Shown here: positions 36,935 through 46,658 of the stretch, one piece after another
How positions within the stretch are numbered: position 1 is the first letter of the stretch
Layout: the number at the start of each line of letters is the position of its first letter
Assembly (NCBI RefSeq): GCF_020034665.1
Contig: NZ_JAIQDI010000002.1
Coordinates: 1,240,001 to 1,304,000, forward strand
Direction: 5' to 3'
DNA: 64,000 nt
DNA from: Niabella beijingensis
Lineage (GTDB): Bacteria > Bacteroidota > Bacteroidia > Chitinophagales > Chitinophagaceae
Notes under the pieces: model-generated
Databases searched by the model: none
Seen by the model: the letters and a program-made list of their open reading frames with translations, nothing else
What the model was told of the DNA's origin: nothing
Position numbers and translations under genes: made by a program

Positions 36935-39295
36935 ATGATAAAAATCTATATCAAAACCGCCTGGCGGAACCTGGTCCGGAATAAGGGATTTATGTTCGTT
37001 AACTTACTGGGACTCTCCATCAGTATGTCTGCAACCCTGTTGATCCTGCTCTGGGTGCGGGACGAGCTGACATATGACCGGTTTCATAAGAATTATGACA
37101 ATATTCATATGGTGGTTGCCAACCGCGATTTTAAGAACCGGGTGTTTACGGATTATAATATGGTGCTGCCGATGGCCCGTGAATTGCAGCATGCCGGTCC
37201 GCAGATAAAAAATGCGACAGTCACTACCCAGGGCTATGACCTGCTGCTGAACGTAAATGATGCCAAGCTCCGAAAAGAAGGTATGACGGTCGGGGATCAC
37301 TTTTTTGATATTTTTTCCTGGACATTCCTCAGGGGAAATCCTGCACAGGCGCTTCTGGATCCCGCTTCCATCGTGCTTACACAGTCTGCAGCAAAAGCAT
37401 TGTTTGGGAATGCCGATCCGGTCAATAAAACAATAAGGATCGCTGAGGAGAAACGGGATGTAAAAGTAACGGCCGTGGTCGCGGATCCCCCGGGAAATTC
37501 TGCCTTTCAGTTTGATTTCCTGAGACCGTTTAATTACAATGACCCCGATACCAAACAAATGATGGAGAACTGGAACGGATCAAGCTGGCGCGTGTATGTA
37601 CAAACCACGCCCGGAGCGGATATGAAGCAGGTGGACCGGATCATTGACCGGGTAAAGAAACAACACGATCCCGGAGATAGAATAAGCAGCTATTTTACCT
37701 TTCCGATGAAGCGCTGGCATCTGTACGACGAGTTTAAAGAAGGCAAAAACGTAGGAGGAATGATCGAATATGTGCGGCTGTTTATCATCATTGCCGGTAT
37801 CATCCTGCTCATTGCCTGTGTGAACTTTATGAATCTTTCCACTGCACGTTCTGAGCGGCGGTCCAGGGAGGTGGGTATCCGGAAGACACTTGGATCAAGT
37901 AAGTTAAAACTGGTACTTCAGTTTTTTTCAGAGTCCATGCTGCTGGTGCTGATCGCCTTTGCGGTGGCTGTTGGTATGGTATTGCTGTTGTTGCCTTTTT
38001 TTAACCAGCTGGTGAACAAAGAACTGACCCTTGAATTCGGGGAGCCGGCATTCTGGCTGGGAAGCCTGGCTATTATAATAATAACGGGGATCCTCGCGGG
38101 TAGTTATCCGGCTTTATACCTCTCCTCATTCCGGCCGGTGAAAGTATTGAAAGGCGTTTTTGTTTCCGGGCGTAAAACAGCACTGCCGCGACATATACTT
38201 GTAGTGTTCCAGTTTGTGATCTCCATGCTGCTTATTTCTGCAACCGTCATTGTTTATCAGCAGATCCGGCACATAAAGGACCGGAAAACCGGTTATGATG
38301 CACATAACCTGGTCATGATCACCGGAACAGAGGAAACGGAAAAGAATTTTGAGGTGATAAAACAGGAATTATTGCAATCCCGGGCAGTTAGTTCCGTTAC
38401 CAGGTCCAGTTCACCGATCACACAGATCTGGTGGAAATCCGGGGCGCCGGACTGGAATGGAAAGCCTGCGGACCTGAATGTGATTATCTCCGGCATACGG
38501 ACGGACGTGGACTTTACAAAAACAATGGGGATCGATATTTTACAGGGTCATGATTTTGCAGGCAGGCCCTCAGATTCCGCTTCGGTGCTGCTCAATAAAG
38601 CCGCTGTGGAAGCGATGAACCTGGAACATCCCATCGGGATGGAAATGCGTTTTGGTGATGAAAAATATAACGTGATCGGTGTTACCGGAAATGTAATTAT
38701 GGAATCACCATTTCAGCCGGTAGACCCGATGTTGACCTTTTATAACCCACGCTCAACGGGCGTTATCAGTCTGCGTATTGCTGATAAAATGCCGCTGAGA
38801 AATGCCTTATCCTCAATAGAGGGGGTATTTAAAAAATACAATCCGGCTTATCCTTTTGAATACCAGTTTGCCGATGCAGAGTTTGGCAGAAAGTTCATGG
38901 GAGAGGAACTGATCAGCAGGGTCACAAACATTTTTGCCGGCCTGGCCATTTTTATCTGCTGCATGGGTCTCGGAGGCCTGGCCGCCTATACGGTAGAGAA
39001 GCGGTTCCGGGAGATCGGTATCCGGAAAGTACTGGGCGCCACCATCAGCCAGGTGCTGTTGCTGATATCCCATGAATTCCTGAAACTGGTGCTCATCGCA
39101 TTTGTCATTGCTGTTCCGCTTACCTGGTGGCTGATGCATCAATGGCTTGAAAAATATACGTATCATATTGATATCAGCATACTGGTATTTGCAGCGGTGG
39201 GAGTAATGGTGTTGCTGCTGGCACTGATAGTGGTTGGGTTAAATACCCTTCGTGCAGCGGTAGCCAACCCGGTACGCTCTCTCCGGACCGAGTAA
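36935..39295 (+). CDS. duplicated FtsX/MacB-type ABC permease 9 (class A)
   Basis: A 786-residue permease, the shortest of the set along with permease 16, starting MIKIYIKTAWRNLVRNK. First half VNFMNLSTARSERRSREVGI then RKTLGSSKLKL; second VEKRFREIGIRKVLGAT after ICCMGLGGLAAY, where ISCLGLFG is the rule. Class A marks: RSSSPITQIWWKSGAPDW and GVTGNVIMESPFQPVDP; note GVTGN in place of GVVKD. Tail NPVRSLRTE. Only 41 bases separate it from permease 10, and that gap lacks CTCAAATCT filler. Confidence 0.93.
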   Translation: MIKIYIKTAWRNLVRNKGFMFVNLLGLSISMSATLLILLWVRDELTYDRFHKNYDNIHMVVANRDFKNRVFTDYNMVLPMARELQHAGPQIKNATVTTQGYDLLLNVNDAKLRKEGMTVGDHFFDIFSWTFLRGNPAQALLDPASIVLTQSAAKALFGNADPVNKTIRIAEEKRDVKVTAVVADPPGNSAFQFDFLRPFNYNDPDTKQMMENWNGSSWRVYVQTTPGADMKQVDRIIDRVKKQHDPGDRISSYFTFPMKRWHLYDEFKEGKNVGGMIEYVRLFIIIAGIILLIACVNFMNLSTARSERRSREVGIRKTLGSSKLKLVLQFFSESMLLVLIAFAVAVGMVLLLLPFFNQLVNKELTLEFGEPAFWLGSLAIIIITGILAGSYPALYLSSFRPVKVLKGVFVSGRKTALPRHILVVFQFVISMLLISATVIVYQQIRHIKDRKTGYDAHNLVMITGTEETEKNFEVIKQELLQSRAVSSVTRSSSPITQIWWKSGAPDWNGKPADLNVIISGIRTDVDFTKTMGIDILQGHDFAGRPSDSASVLLNKAAVEAMNLEHPIGMEMRFGDEKYNVIGVTGNVIMESPFQPVDPMLTFYNPRSTGVISLRIADKMPLRNALSSIEGVFKKYNPAYPFEYQFADAEFGRKFMGEELISRVTNIFAGLAIFICCMGLGGLAAYTVEKRFREIGIRKVLGATISQVLLLISHEFLKLVLIAFVIAVPLTWWLMHQWLEKYTYHIDISILVFAAVGVMVLLLALIVVGLNTLRAAVANPVRSLRTE

Positions 39296-39336
39296 TAAAA
39301 AAGTATCCTTATCAACCATCTTTAAATAAGAAGCCG

Positions 39337-41754
39337 ATGTTCAGGAATTATTTTAAAATCGCATGGCGGAACATTATTCAGAAAAAGACGTTTTCGTTTA
39401 TTAATATAACGGGCCTGGCCATTGGTATGGCGGCGGCATTGCTGCTTTTTATCGTAGTGCGGTATGAGCGGAGCTATGACCGGGCACAGCCAGACTATGA
39501 CCGGATCTACCGCGTGGTAACACAGGATAAATTTTCCGACGGGGTTACTTATAATTCGGGAGTACCCGTGCCTACGCTGAAACATCTGCGTGCGCAGTTC
39601 CCCAACCTCACTTTTAGTGCTATTAATGCCACCTATCAAAGCGCTGTCAATGTGCCGGATGAAAAAGGCGGTGAAACTGCTTTTATTGAAACGACCGGCA
39701 TTTTCTTTTGTGAGCCCCAGTTTTTTGACCTGTTTCAGACACGGTGGCTGAATGGGAATGCAGCAGTACTGGATGCCCCGAATACCGTAGTGCTCAGCCG
39801 TTCTGTAGCAAGAAAATATTTTAAGGAAGAAGAAAAAAGCCTGGGGAAAATGCTAAAGCTGGATCATGGTATCCTTTTAAAAGTAGCAGGTATTATTGAA
39901 GACCCTGTTGGAAATACGGATTTTCCATTGCATGTGCTGATCTCCATGAAAACCATCAAACAAAACCCAGGTCTTTATTATTATAATGAAGAGTGCTGGG
40001 GTTGTGTATCCAGTAATTTTCAGGTTTATGTTAAATTACCACCCGGTATTTCGGAGGAGATGGTGAATAAACAATTGGTTCAATTCAGCAAAGAGCAGTA
40101 CAACCGGCAGAACAGAGGTGGCACTTCCACCAAGAGCAATACATTGCAGCCGCTTTCCGACCTGCATTTTAATTCCAGGTACGAGACATTCGGAGACCAT
40201 CGCACCTCCCGCGCCACCCTGGTTACTCTTTCTTTGATCGCAGTATTTATTTTGCTGATGGCGGGCATCAATTTTGTAAATCTTGCTACCGTGCGGGGCA
40301 TTACGAGGTCTAAGGAAATGGGAGTAAGGAAAGTGCTGGGCGGCAACCGTAAACAGATCTTCTGGCAGATGATGGGGGAAACGGCGCTGCTGGTACTGAT
40401 CGCCGTGCTGGCCGCATTTTTACTGGCCTGGGTCGCACTACCCCATATAAAGCATATTGCTTCGATACAGGAAGTTCTGACATTGGCAAATGGCGCTAAC
40501 CTGGGCTTATTACTGGCCATCGGGCTGATAGTCGCTTTTTTCGCCGGACTTTATCCGGCCCTGATCTTTTCGGGTTTTAAGCCGGCTTCGGTCTTCAACC
40601 AGAAGGTGGTTGCCTTAAAAAGCGGCGGCTTTTCGGTAAGGAAGGTGCTGGTGGTATTTCAGTTTGCCATCACACAGGTATTAATGGTGGGCACGATCGT
40701 GGCAGTAACACAAATGGATTTTATCCGCAAGGCAGATCTGGGCTTTAACAAGGATGCCATCCTGCTGCTGAACGGTAGCACGGACAGTGTCAGCCTGGCA
40801 CGGCAGGAGTCCTTTGCTGCAGCGCTGAAGAACGTACAGGGGGTAGAACAGCTGTCTTTTCAGTCGGATGCCCCGACCTCCGATAATAATTCTTCCACCA
40901 ATTTTGCATTTGATCACAGGCCAGATGAATCATTTCAGGCACACCTGAAATTTGCGGATACCGGTTATGTGAATACGTATAAAATGGCTTTCCTTGCAGG
41001 GGGTAATTACAGCGCCAGCGATACTATAAAAGAAGGACTGATCAATGAAACAATGGCGAAAATGCTGGGTGTTAAAAACATGAAAGACGCGGTGGGAAAG
41101 ACCTTAAAGATAGGAAGCAGCAACTGGAATGTGATCACCGGCGTGGTAAAGGATTTTAAGGCCAATTCACTGAAACAGGAAGTAAAGCCGATGTTTATTA
41201 CTACGCAGAAACAGTTATATGGCCAGGTGGGCATAAAGCTGCATGCTTCCAATCTCAATGCAGCAAAAGACAAAATAGAAGAGGTATGGAAACAGTATTA
41301 CCCCGAGTATGCCTATAATGCGGTCTTTCTGGATGAAAATATCGAACGGTTTTATCAGCAGGATACCCAGTTATCCCTGCTCTATAAGATCTTTTCGGGT
41401 CTTGCCATCCTGATTGCCTGCCTGGGTCTTTACGGACTGGTATCATTCATGGTGGTACAAAAGACCAAGGAGGTCGGCATTCGTAAAGTGCTTGGTGCTT
41501 CTACACCTGGCCTGGTGCTGTTGCTTTCAAAAGAATTCCTTGTACTGATCGGCATCTCGTTTCTGCTGGCGGCTCCCGCAGCCTGGTATATGATGCGGAC
41601 CTGGCTGGATGACTTTGTATACCGGATCCCGCTGCATGCAGGCTTCTTTCTTGCGGGGGTGGGCCTGGCGCTGCTCATTGCATTCCTGTCGGTGTCCTAT
41701 AAAGCTTTTCGTGCAGCTATGGCCAGTCCTGTAAAAAGCCTGAGAACGGAGTAA
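39337..41754 (+). CDS. duplicated FtsX/MacB-type ABC permease 10 (class B)
   Basis: An 805-residue permease starting MFRNYFKIAWRNIIQKK. First half MAGINFVNLATVRGITRSKE then MGVRKVLGGNRKQIF, where ATVRGITRS replaces STARSEKRA. Second half VQKTKEVGIRKVLGAS after IACLGLYGLVSF. FNKDAI after TM5 is shared with permease 13, which also has a long Gly-rich first periplasmic domain; the two look related. Class B mark GVVKDFKANSLKQEVKP. The tail SPVKSLRTE has Ser for Asn. The first periplasmic domain carries a CWGC pair (about residues 222-225), unusual for these proteins. Confidence 0.93.
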   Translation: MFRNYFKIAWRNIIQKKTFSFINITGLAIGMAAALLLFIVVRYERSYDRAQPDYDRIYRVVTQDKFSDGVTYNSGVPVPTLKHLRAQFPNLTFSAINATYQSAVNVPDEKGGETAFIETTGIFFCEPQFFDLFQTRWLNGNAAVLDAPNTVVLSRSVARKYFKEEEKSLGKMLKLDHGILLKVAGIIEDPVGNTDFPLHVLISMKTIKQNPGLYYYNEECWGCVSSNFQVYVKLPPGISEEMVNKQLVQFSKEQYNRQNRGGTSTKSNTLQPLSDLHFNSRYETFGDHRTSRATLVTLSLIAVFILLMAGINFVNLATVRGITRSKEMGVRKVLGGNRKQIFWQMMGETALLVLIAVLAAFLLAWVALPHIKHIASIQEVLTLANGANLGLLLAIGLIVAFFAGLYPALIFSGFKPASVFNQKVVALKSGGFSVRKVLVVFQFAITQVLMVGTIVAVTQMDFIRKADLGFNKDAILLLNGSTDSVSLARQESFAAALKNVQGVEQLSFQSDAPTSDNNSSTNFAFDHRPDESFQAHLKFADTGYVNTYKMAFLAGGNYSASDTIKEGLINETMAKMLGVKNMKDAVGKTLKIGSSNWNVITGVVKDFKANSLKQEVKPMFITTQKQLYGQVGIKLHASNLNAAKDKIEEVWKQYYPEYAYNAVFLDENIERFYQQDTQLSLLYKIFSGLAILIACLGLYGLVSFMVVQKTKEVGIRKVLGASTPGLVLLLSKEFLVLIGISFLLAAPAAWYMMRTWLDDFVYRIPLHAGFFLAGVGLALLIAFLSVSYKAFRAAMASPVKSLRTE

Positions 41755-41839
41755 AGACGGAGATCAGCCGGCATTCATGTCGTAGAATTTCTGTAGGGAG
41801 AATAAAGTAATGGAATAAGGATCACTAAATAATTGCATT

Positions 41840-44227
41840 ATGTTTAAAAATTATTTCAGAACGGCCTGGCGGAATATATGCGGGAATAAATTTTATGCCA
41901 CCATTAATATCGGGGGATTGACCATCGGTCTTGCAGTAGGCGTTTTTTTATTGCTGTGGGTCCGGGATGAACTGAGCTTTGACCGGGCGCATAAGAATGA
42001 AAAAAATATTTACCGGATCGGGATAGAAGGGGGGACGGGCATCAGCAAGCAGATCTTTACCCACATTATTGCCCCTGTGGCTTTTTTTGCAAAGAATGAA
42101 CTACCGGAGGTGCAGGACGGCGTGCGGATCATGAATATTGGGGATGCCCCCTTTAAGTATAAGGATAAGGTATTTATTGAGAATAATTTTGCCTTTACGG
42201 ACCCCTCTTATTTTTCAGTATTTGATTTCGGCCTGATACGCGGGAACCCGAATAATCCCTTTCCCGATATCAATTCGCTGGTAATTACGGAATCAACCGC
42301 GCGCCGCTATTTCGGAAATGAAGATCCGATAGGGAAAGTGGTCACCATGGGGCAGGATGAGCAATGTAAGGTGACCGGGGTGATCCGCGATTACCCGGAA
42401 AATTCTTCTTTTCAATATAAGGTGTTGCTGCCTATCGCAAGGTTTAACGAACTGGGTTATGTCAGACGGCAAACCACTTATGACGGGAAAACGGTGGTCC
42501 CTTCTATGAATGCGGACTGGTCGAACTTCGGCTTTGCTACCTACCTGCTGCTGCAGCCAAATGCCGACCGGGCGATGATCGAAAAGAAATTACAGGCTAT
42601 CCATGAACGCAATAAACCGGATGACAAACCGGTTCCTTATATAGCACAGCCGCTTGGTAGAATGCATTTGTATAATATGGATGGGAGTGACGGCGGCATC
42701 GCTGCTGTAAGAATGTTTGCGATCGTTGCCCTGTTGATCCTGGTAGTAGCATGTATCAACTATGTCAATCTATCCACAGCCCGGTCGATGCTGCGGGCAA
42801 AGGAGGTAGGAATGCGTAAGATCGTTGGAGCCGGGAGGCTGCAGTTATTCCTGCAGTTCATGATCGAAACTATTTTGTTGTTTGCGATCGCTGCCGTACT
42901 GGCATTTTTTCTGATCTACTTGCTGCTTCCTTATTTTAACCAGCTTTCGGGTAAGCAGCTGGTGTTCCATCTGTGGGATAAAACCGTGTGGTGGTGGATA
43001 CTGGCGGTGCTGCTGGGTACGCTTGCCGCAGCCAGTATATATCCGGCATTGTTGCTCTCTTCGTTTAAACCGTTGAATGTACTTAAAGGAAAAATAATGA
43101 CACACCTGGGAAACCGGACCTTTAGAAGAGTGCTGGTAGTACTGCAGTTTTCAGTTTCCATTATCCTGATTGTTGGCACTATGATTATCGGGAGTCAGCT
43201 CAGCTATATCCGGAATAGAAGTCTCGGCTACGACAAAGAACATATTTTTTCATTTGGTATGCGGCCGGAAATGCAGAACCATGCCGGGGCTGTTAAGAAT
43301 GAATTGCTGAAGAACAAGGCAATAGTGGCTGTAGCCGGAGTGGGAAGGGATATGGTAAATGGGGGAAGCGCTACCGGCGATAATGACTGGGATGGGAAAC
43401 CTGCAAAATCGAATACCTGGTTTAGTCAGGTATTCGCCGATGAGACCACCATCGGTTTTTTTAAGATGAAGCTGGCTGAAGGCAAGAATTTTTCCGGGGC
43501 CGTTGCTGATAGCACACATTTTCTGATCAATGAAACGGCGATGCGGGAAATGGGATTAAAAGATCCGATTGGGAAGCGGCTGCGGATCCAAACGGTTAAC
43601 GGAACCATTATAGGGGTGGTGAAGGATTTTCATTTTTCATCCGTGCATGATAAAATAGAACCTGCCGTTTTCCAGTTTAAACCGGAGAATTGCTGGCGTT
43701 TGTATGTAAAAACTACCGGAGCCGATGCCGCAAAAGCAATCGCGGCAGCCCAGGCTGTATGGAAGCAGTACAGCAATGATATTCCTTTCCGGTATGAATT
43801 CCTGGATGACAGCTATAACAAACTTTACCTGAAGGAGCAGCGGCAGGAGCTTATATTTAGTTTATTTGCCGCGGTTGCCGTATTTATTTCCTGTCTTGGA
43901 TTATTGGGATTGGCCGCTTATACGGCGCAGGTGAAAACCAAGGAAATCGGTATCCGGAAAGTACTGGGTGCGGGAGCTGTCCGGATTGTCCGGCTGCTGG
44001 CAACAGAATTTGTGCTGCTGGTGCTTATTGCCAATGTTATTGCAATACCTGTTGCCTTATATGTAATGACGGGGTGGTTGAACGGGTTTGCCTACAGAAC
44101 GGCGATTACCCCGGGTGTATTTATTTATGCAGGTGTGTGTGCCGTATTGGTAGCGATGGTAACGATAAGCTATCATGCCTTCAGGGCGGCAGTGTCAAAC
44201 CCTGTAAACTCCCTTCGGACAGAATGA
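41840..44227 (+). CDS. duplicated FtsX/MacB-type ABC permease 11 (class B)
   Basis: A 795-residue permease starting MFKNYFRTAWRNICGNK. First half INYVNLSTARSMLRAKEVGM then RKIVGAGRLQL, like permease 3; TM4 has SIYPALLLSSFKPLNVLKGK. Second half AQVKTKEIGIRKVLGAG after ISCLGLLGLAAY. Class B mark GVVKDFHFSSVHDKIEP. Tail NPVNSLRTE. Permease 12 starts 23 bases after the stop, one of the two tightest junctions in the array. Confidence 0.93.
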   Translation: MFKNYFRTAWRNICGNKFYATINIGGLTIGLAVGVFLLLWVRDELSFDRAHKNEKNIYRIGIEGGTGISKQIFTHIIAPVAFFAKNELPEVQDGVRIMNIGDAPFKYKDKVFIENNFAFTDPSYFSVFDFGLIRGNPNNPFPDINSLVITESTARRYFGNEDPIGKVVTMGQDEQCKVTGVIRDYPENSSFQYKVLLPIARFNELGYVRRQTTYDGKTVVPSMNADWSNFGFATYLLLQPNADRAMIEKKLQAIHERNKPDDKPVPYIAQPLGRMHLYNMDGSDGGIAAVRMFAIVALLILVVACINYVNLSTARSMLRAKEVGMRKIVGAGRLQLFLQFMIETILLFAIAAVLAFFLIYLLLPYFNQLSGKQLVFHLWDKTVWWWILAVLLGTLAAASIYPALLLSSFKPLNVLKGKIMTHLGNRTFRRVLVVLQFSVSIILIVGTMIIGSQLSYIRNRSLGYDKEHIFSFGMRPEMQNHAGAVKNELLKNKAIVAVAGVGRDMVNGGSATGDNDWDGKPAKSNTWFSQVFADETTIGFFKMKLAEGKNFSGAVADSTHFLINETAMREMGLKDPIGKRLRIQTVNGTIIGVVKDFHFSSVHDKIEPAVFQFKPENCWRLYVKTTGADAAKAIAAAQAVWKQYSNDIPFRYEFLDDSYNKLYLKEQRQELIFSLFAAVAVFISCLGLLGLAAYTAQVKTKEIGIRKVLGAGAVRIVRLLATEFVLLVLIANVIAIPVALYVMTGWLNGFAYRTAITPGVFIYAGVCAVLVAMVTISYHAFRAAVSNPVNSLRTE

Positions 44228-44250
44228 AACTGAAAACGCAAATTTAAACA

Positions 44251-46635
44251 ATGCTGAGAAATTATTTTATCATTGCCTGGCGGAATCTGACAAGGAATAA
44301 ACTGTATTCATTCGTGAATGTATCCGGACTTGCAGTAGGAATGTCGGTTGCAATGCTGATCAGTTTCTGGGTATGGGATGAATTGCGTTTTGATACCTAC
44401 CATACCAACCGCGCAAGATTGGCACAGCTGATGCGCACCTATCGGAGCAATGACGGAACATTGTCGACCGAACAGGCATCCTGTATACCGGTTGCTGCTG
44501 TGTTACGCAATCAATATGGAAGTGATTTTAAGAATGTTGCTGCTGCGTCCTGGAACCTGGGGCACGTTCTTGCAGCGGGTGATAAAAGAATCAGCGCATC
44601 GGGGCTCTGGGCAGAAGCAGCTTTCCCGACTATGTTTTCCTTTAAGATGCGCAGCGGCAATATAAATGCGTTGAATGATCCTTCTGCAGTGTTGCTCAGC
44701 ACTTCACTTGCACAAAAACTGTTCGGCGACGAGGCCCCCGTTGGAAAAAGGATCCGGTTTGATAACCTGTATGATTTTAAGGTAGCTGGTGTATATGAAG
44801 ACCTGCCGCAAAACACCACTTTTTATGAGACAAAGCTGCTGTTGCCCTGGAAAAAATACATCACCACAACCGAAGGGGTGCGGAAAGCCGTTGCTGACTG
44901 GGACGAACAATCATTCCAGGTGTTTGCGGAACTGACGGAAGGAGCTGACATGAACGCAGTTTCCCGGAAAATAAAAAATGTGGTGATGACACATAAAGCG
45001 ATTCAGAAAGAAAAGGAACAGGCCCTGCTGTTTCCAATGGATCACTGGCATTTGTACAATGAGTTTAAAAATGGAAGATCCGTTGGGGGCGCTATCCGGT
45101 TTGTATACCTCTTTTCAGTGATCGGCATTTTTATCCTGTTGCTGGCCGGTATCAATTTTATGAACCTTTCTACGGCGCGTAGCGAACAGCGTGCAAAAGA
45201 AGTGGGGGTCCGCAAAACCATCGGTTCAGGCAGAGGTCAGTTGATCCGGCAGTTCCTGGCAGAATCTGTACTGACTACTTCCTTCTCGTTTCTTTTGGCA
45301 GTTTTACTGGCGCTTTTAGCCATGCCTTTTTTTAATGAGTTGTCGGGTAAACAGCTGTCATTCCCCTGGCATTCGATCGGATTCTGGTCTGCAGCGGTAG
45401 GTTTTATGGTCTTTGTCGGATTGATATCCGGTATTTATCCGGCGTTTTATCTTTCCGGATTCAGGCCGGTAAAGGTGTTAAAAGGTTCATTCCGTGTAGG
45501 AAAAACGGCCTCGCTTCCCCGCAAAGTGCTTGTTGTGCTTCAGTTTTCTTTTTCAATAGCATTGATTATTGGCAGCGTGATCGTGTTCAAACAAATCCAG
45601 TTTGCAAAGGACCGGCCGGTAAACTACCGGAAGGAAGGGCTGATAACCGTGCAGATGAATACTCCGGATCTTCACGGGCATTATGATGCATTACGGAATG
45701 AACTGCTGGGTACAGGGGTAGTGGCGAATATGGCGGAGTCCTCAAGCCCAACGATCGATGTTTATAGTTTTAGTAGCCGGTTTGAATGGAACGGGAAAGA
45801 TCCGGACGATCTGCCCACGTTTGGCATGATCGCGGTAACCACCGATTTCGGGAATACTATCGGATGGAAGATAAAGGAGGGACGCGATTTTTCAGGAGAT
45901 TTTCCAACGGATACAGCAGCGGTGATCCTTAATGAGGCGGCAGTGAAGCAAATAGGCCGGATACAGGATGTTATTGGCCGGGAGCTCCGTCATAATGATA
46001 AGGTATACACGGTGATCGGGGTTGTTAAAGATATGGTGATGACATCACCCTACGCCCCGCCGGTACCTACTGTATTTATTAATAATCCCGCTTGGGCAAA
46101 TGTGGTTACCGTAGCGCTGAAGAAGGGAGTGGTGCTACAGACGGCGCTGCATAAAATAGAACAGGTCTTTAAAAAATACAATTCTCAGGCACCGTTTGAT
46201 TATGCATTTAATGACGAGATCTACGCGCGGAAGTTTGCTGATGAACAACGCATAGGCCGGCTATCTGTATTGTTCACAATGCTGGCCGTATTTATTTCCT
46301 GCCTGGGTGTGTTTGGCCTGGCATCTTTTGTGGCAGAACAACGAAAAAAAGAAGTAGGGCTGCGTAAAGTATTGGGTGCAAGTGTATATCAGCTCTGGCA
46401 GCTATTGTCGGCCGAATTTTGCTTGCTGGTGCTCATTGCATGCTTTGTAGCGATCCCTTTTGCCTGGTACTATCTGCATCAATGGTTACAGCAATATACC
46501 TACCGGGTTTCTCTGTCCCTGTGGGTTTTCTTTTTATCCGGAATGGGGGCATTGGTGCTAACGATCATAACGGTGAGCTATCAGGCGATTAAAGCAGCAG
46601 TAATGAACCCTGTAAAGTCATTACGTTCGGAATAA
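44251..46635 (+). CDS. duplicated FtsX/MacB-type ABC permease 12 (class A)
   Basis: A 794-residue permease starting MLRNYFIIAWRNLTRNK. First half LLLAGINFMNLSTARSEQRA then KEVGVRKTIGSGRGQL; second AEQRKKEVGLRKVLGAS after ISCLGVFGLASF. Class A marks: ESSSPTIDVYSFSSRFEW and GVVKDMVMTSPYAPPVP. Tail NPVKSLRSE preceded by Met (MNP) rather than Ala. It sits 23 bases after permease 11 and 23 bases before permease 13, so the three are probably translated from one message. Confidence 0.93.
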   Translation: MLRNYFIIAWRNLTRNKLYSFVNVSGLAVGMSVAMLISFWVWDELRFDTYHTNRARLAQLMRTYRSNDGTLSTEQASCIPVAAVLRNQYGSDFKNVAAASWNLGHVLAAGDKRISASGLWAEAAFPTMFSFKMRSGNINALNDPSAVLLSTSLAQKLFGDEAPVGKRIRFDNLYDFKVAGVYEDLPQNTTFYETKLLLPWKKYITTTEGVRKAVADWDEQSFQVFAELTEGADMNAVSRKIKNVVMTHKAIQKEKEQALLFPMDHWHLYNEFKNGRSVGGAIRFVYLFSVIGIFILLLAGINFMNLSTARSEQRAKEVGVRKTIGSGRGQLIRQFLAESVLTTSFSFLLAVLLALLAMPFFNELSGKQLSFPWHSIGFWSAAVGFMVFVGLISGIYPAFYLSGFRPVKVLKGSFRVGKTASLPRKVLVVLQFSFSIALIIGSVIVFKQIQFAKDRPVNYRKEGLITVQMNTPDLHGHYDALRNELLGTGVVANMAESSSPTIDVYSFSSRFEWNGKDPDDLPTFGMIAVTTDFGNTIGWKIKEGRDFSGDFPTDTAAVILNEAAVKQIGRIQDVIGRELRHNDKVYTVIGVVKDMVMTSPYAPPVPTVFINNPAWANVVTVALKKGVVLQTALHKIEQVFKKYNSQAPFDYAFNDEIYARKFADEQRIGRLSVLFTMLAVFISCLGVFGLASFVAEQRKKEVGLRKVLGASVYQLWQLLSAEFCLLVLIACFVAIPFAWYYLHQWLQQYTYRVSLSLWVFFLSGMGALVLTIITVSYQAIKAAVMNPVKSLRSE

Positions 46636-46658
46636 CGACTCCAGAAAAATTGAAAAAA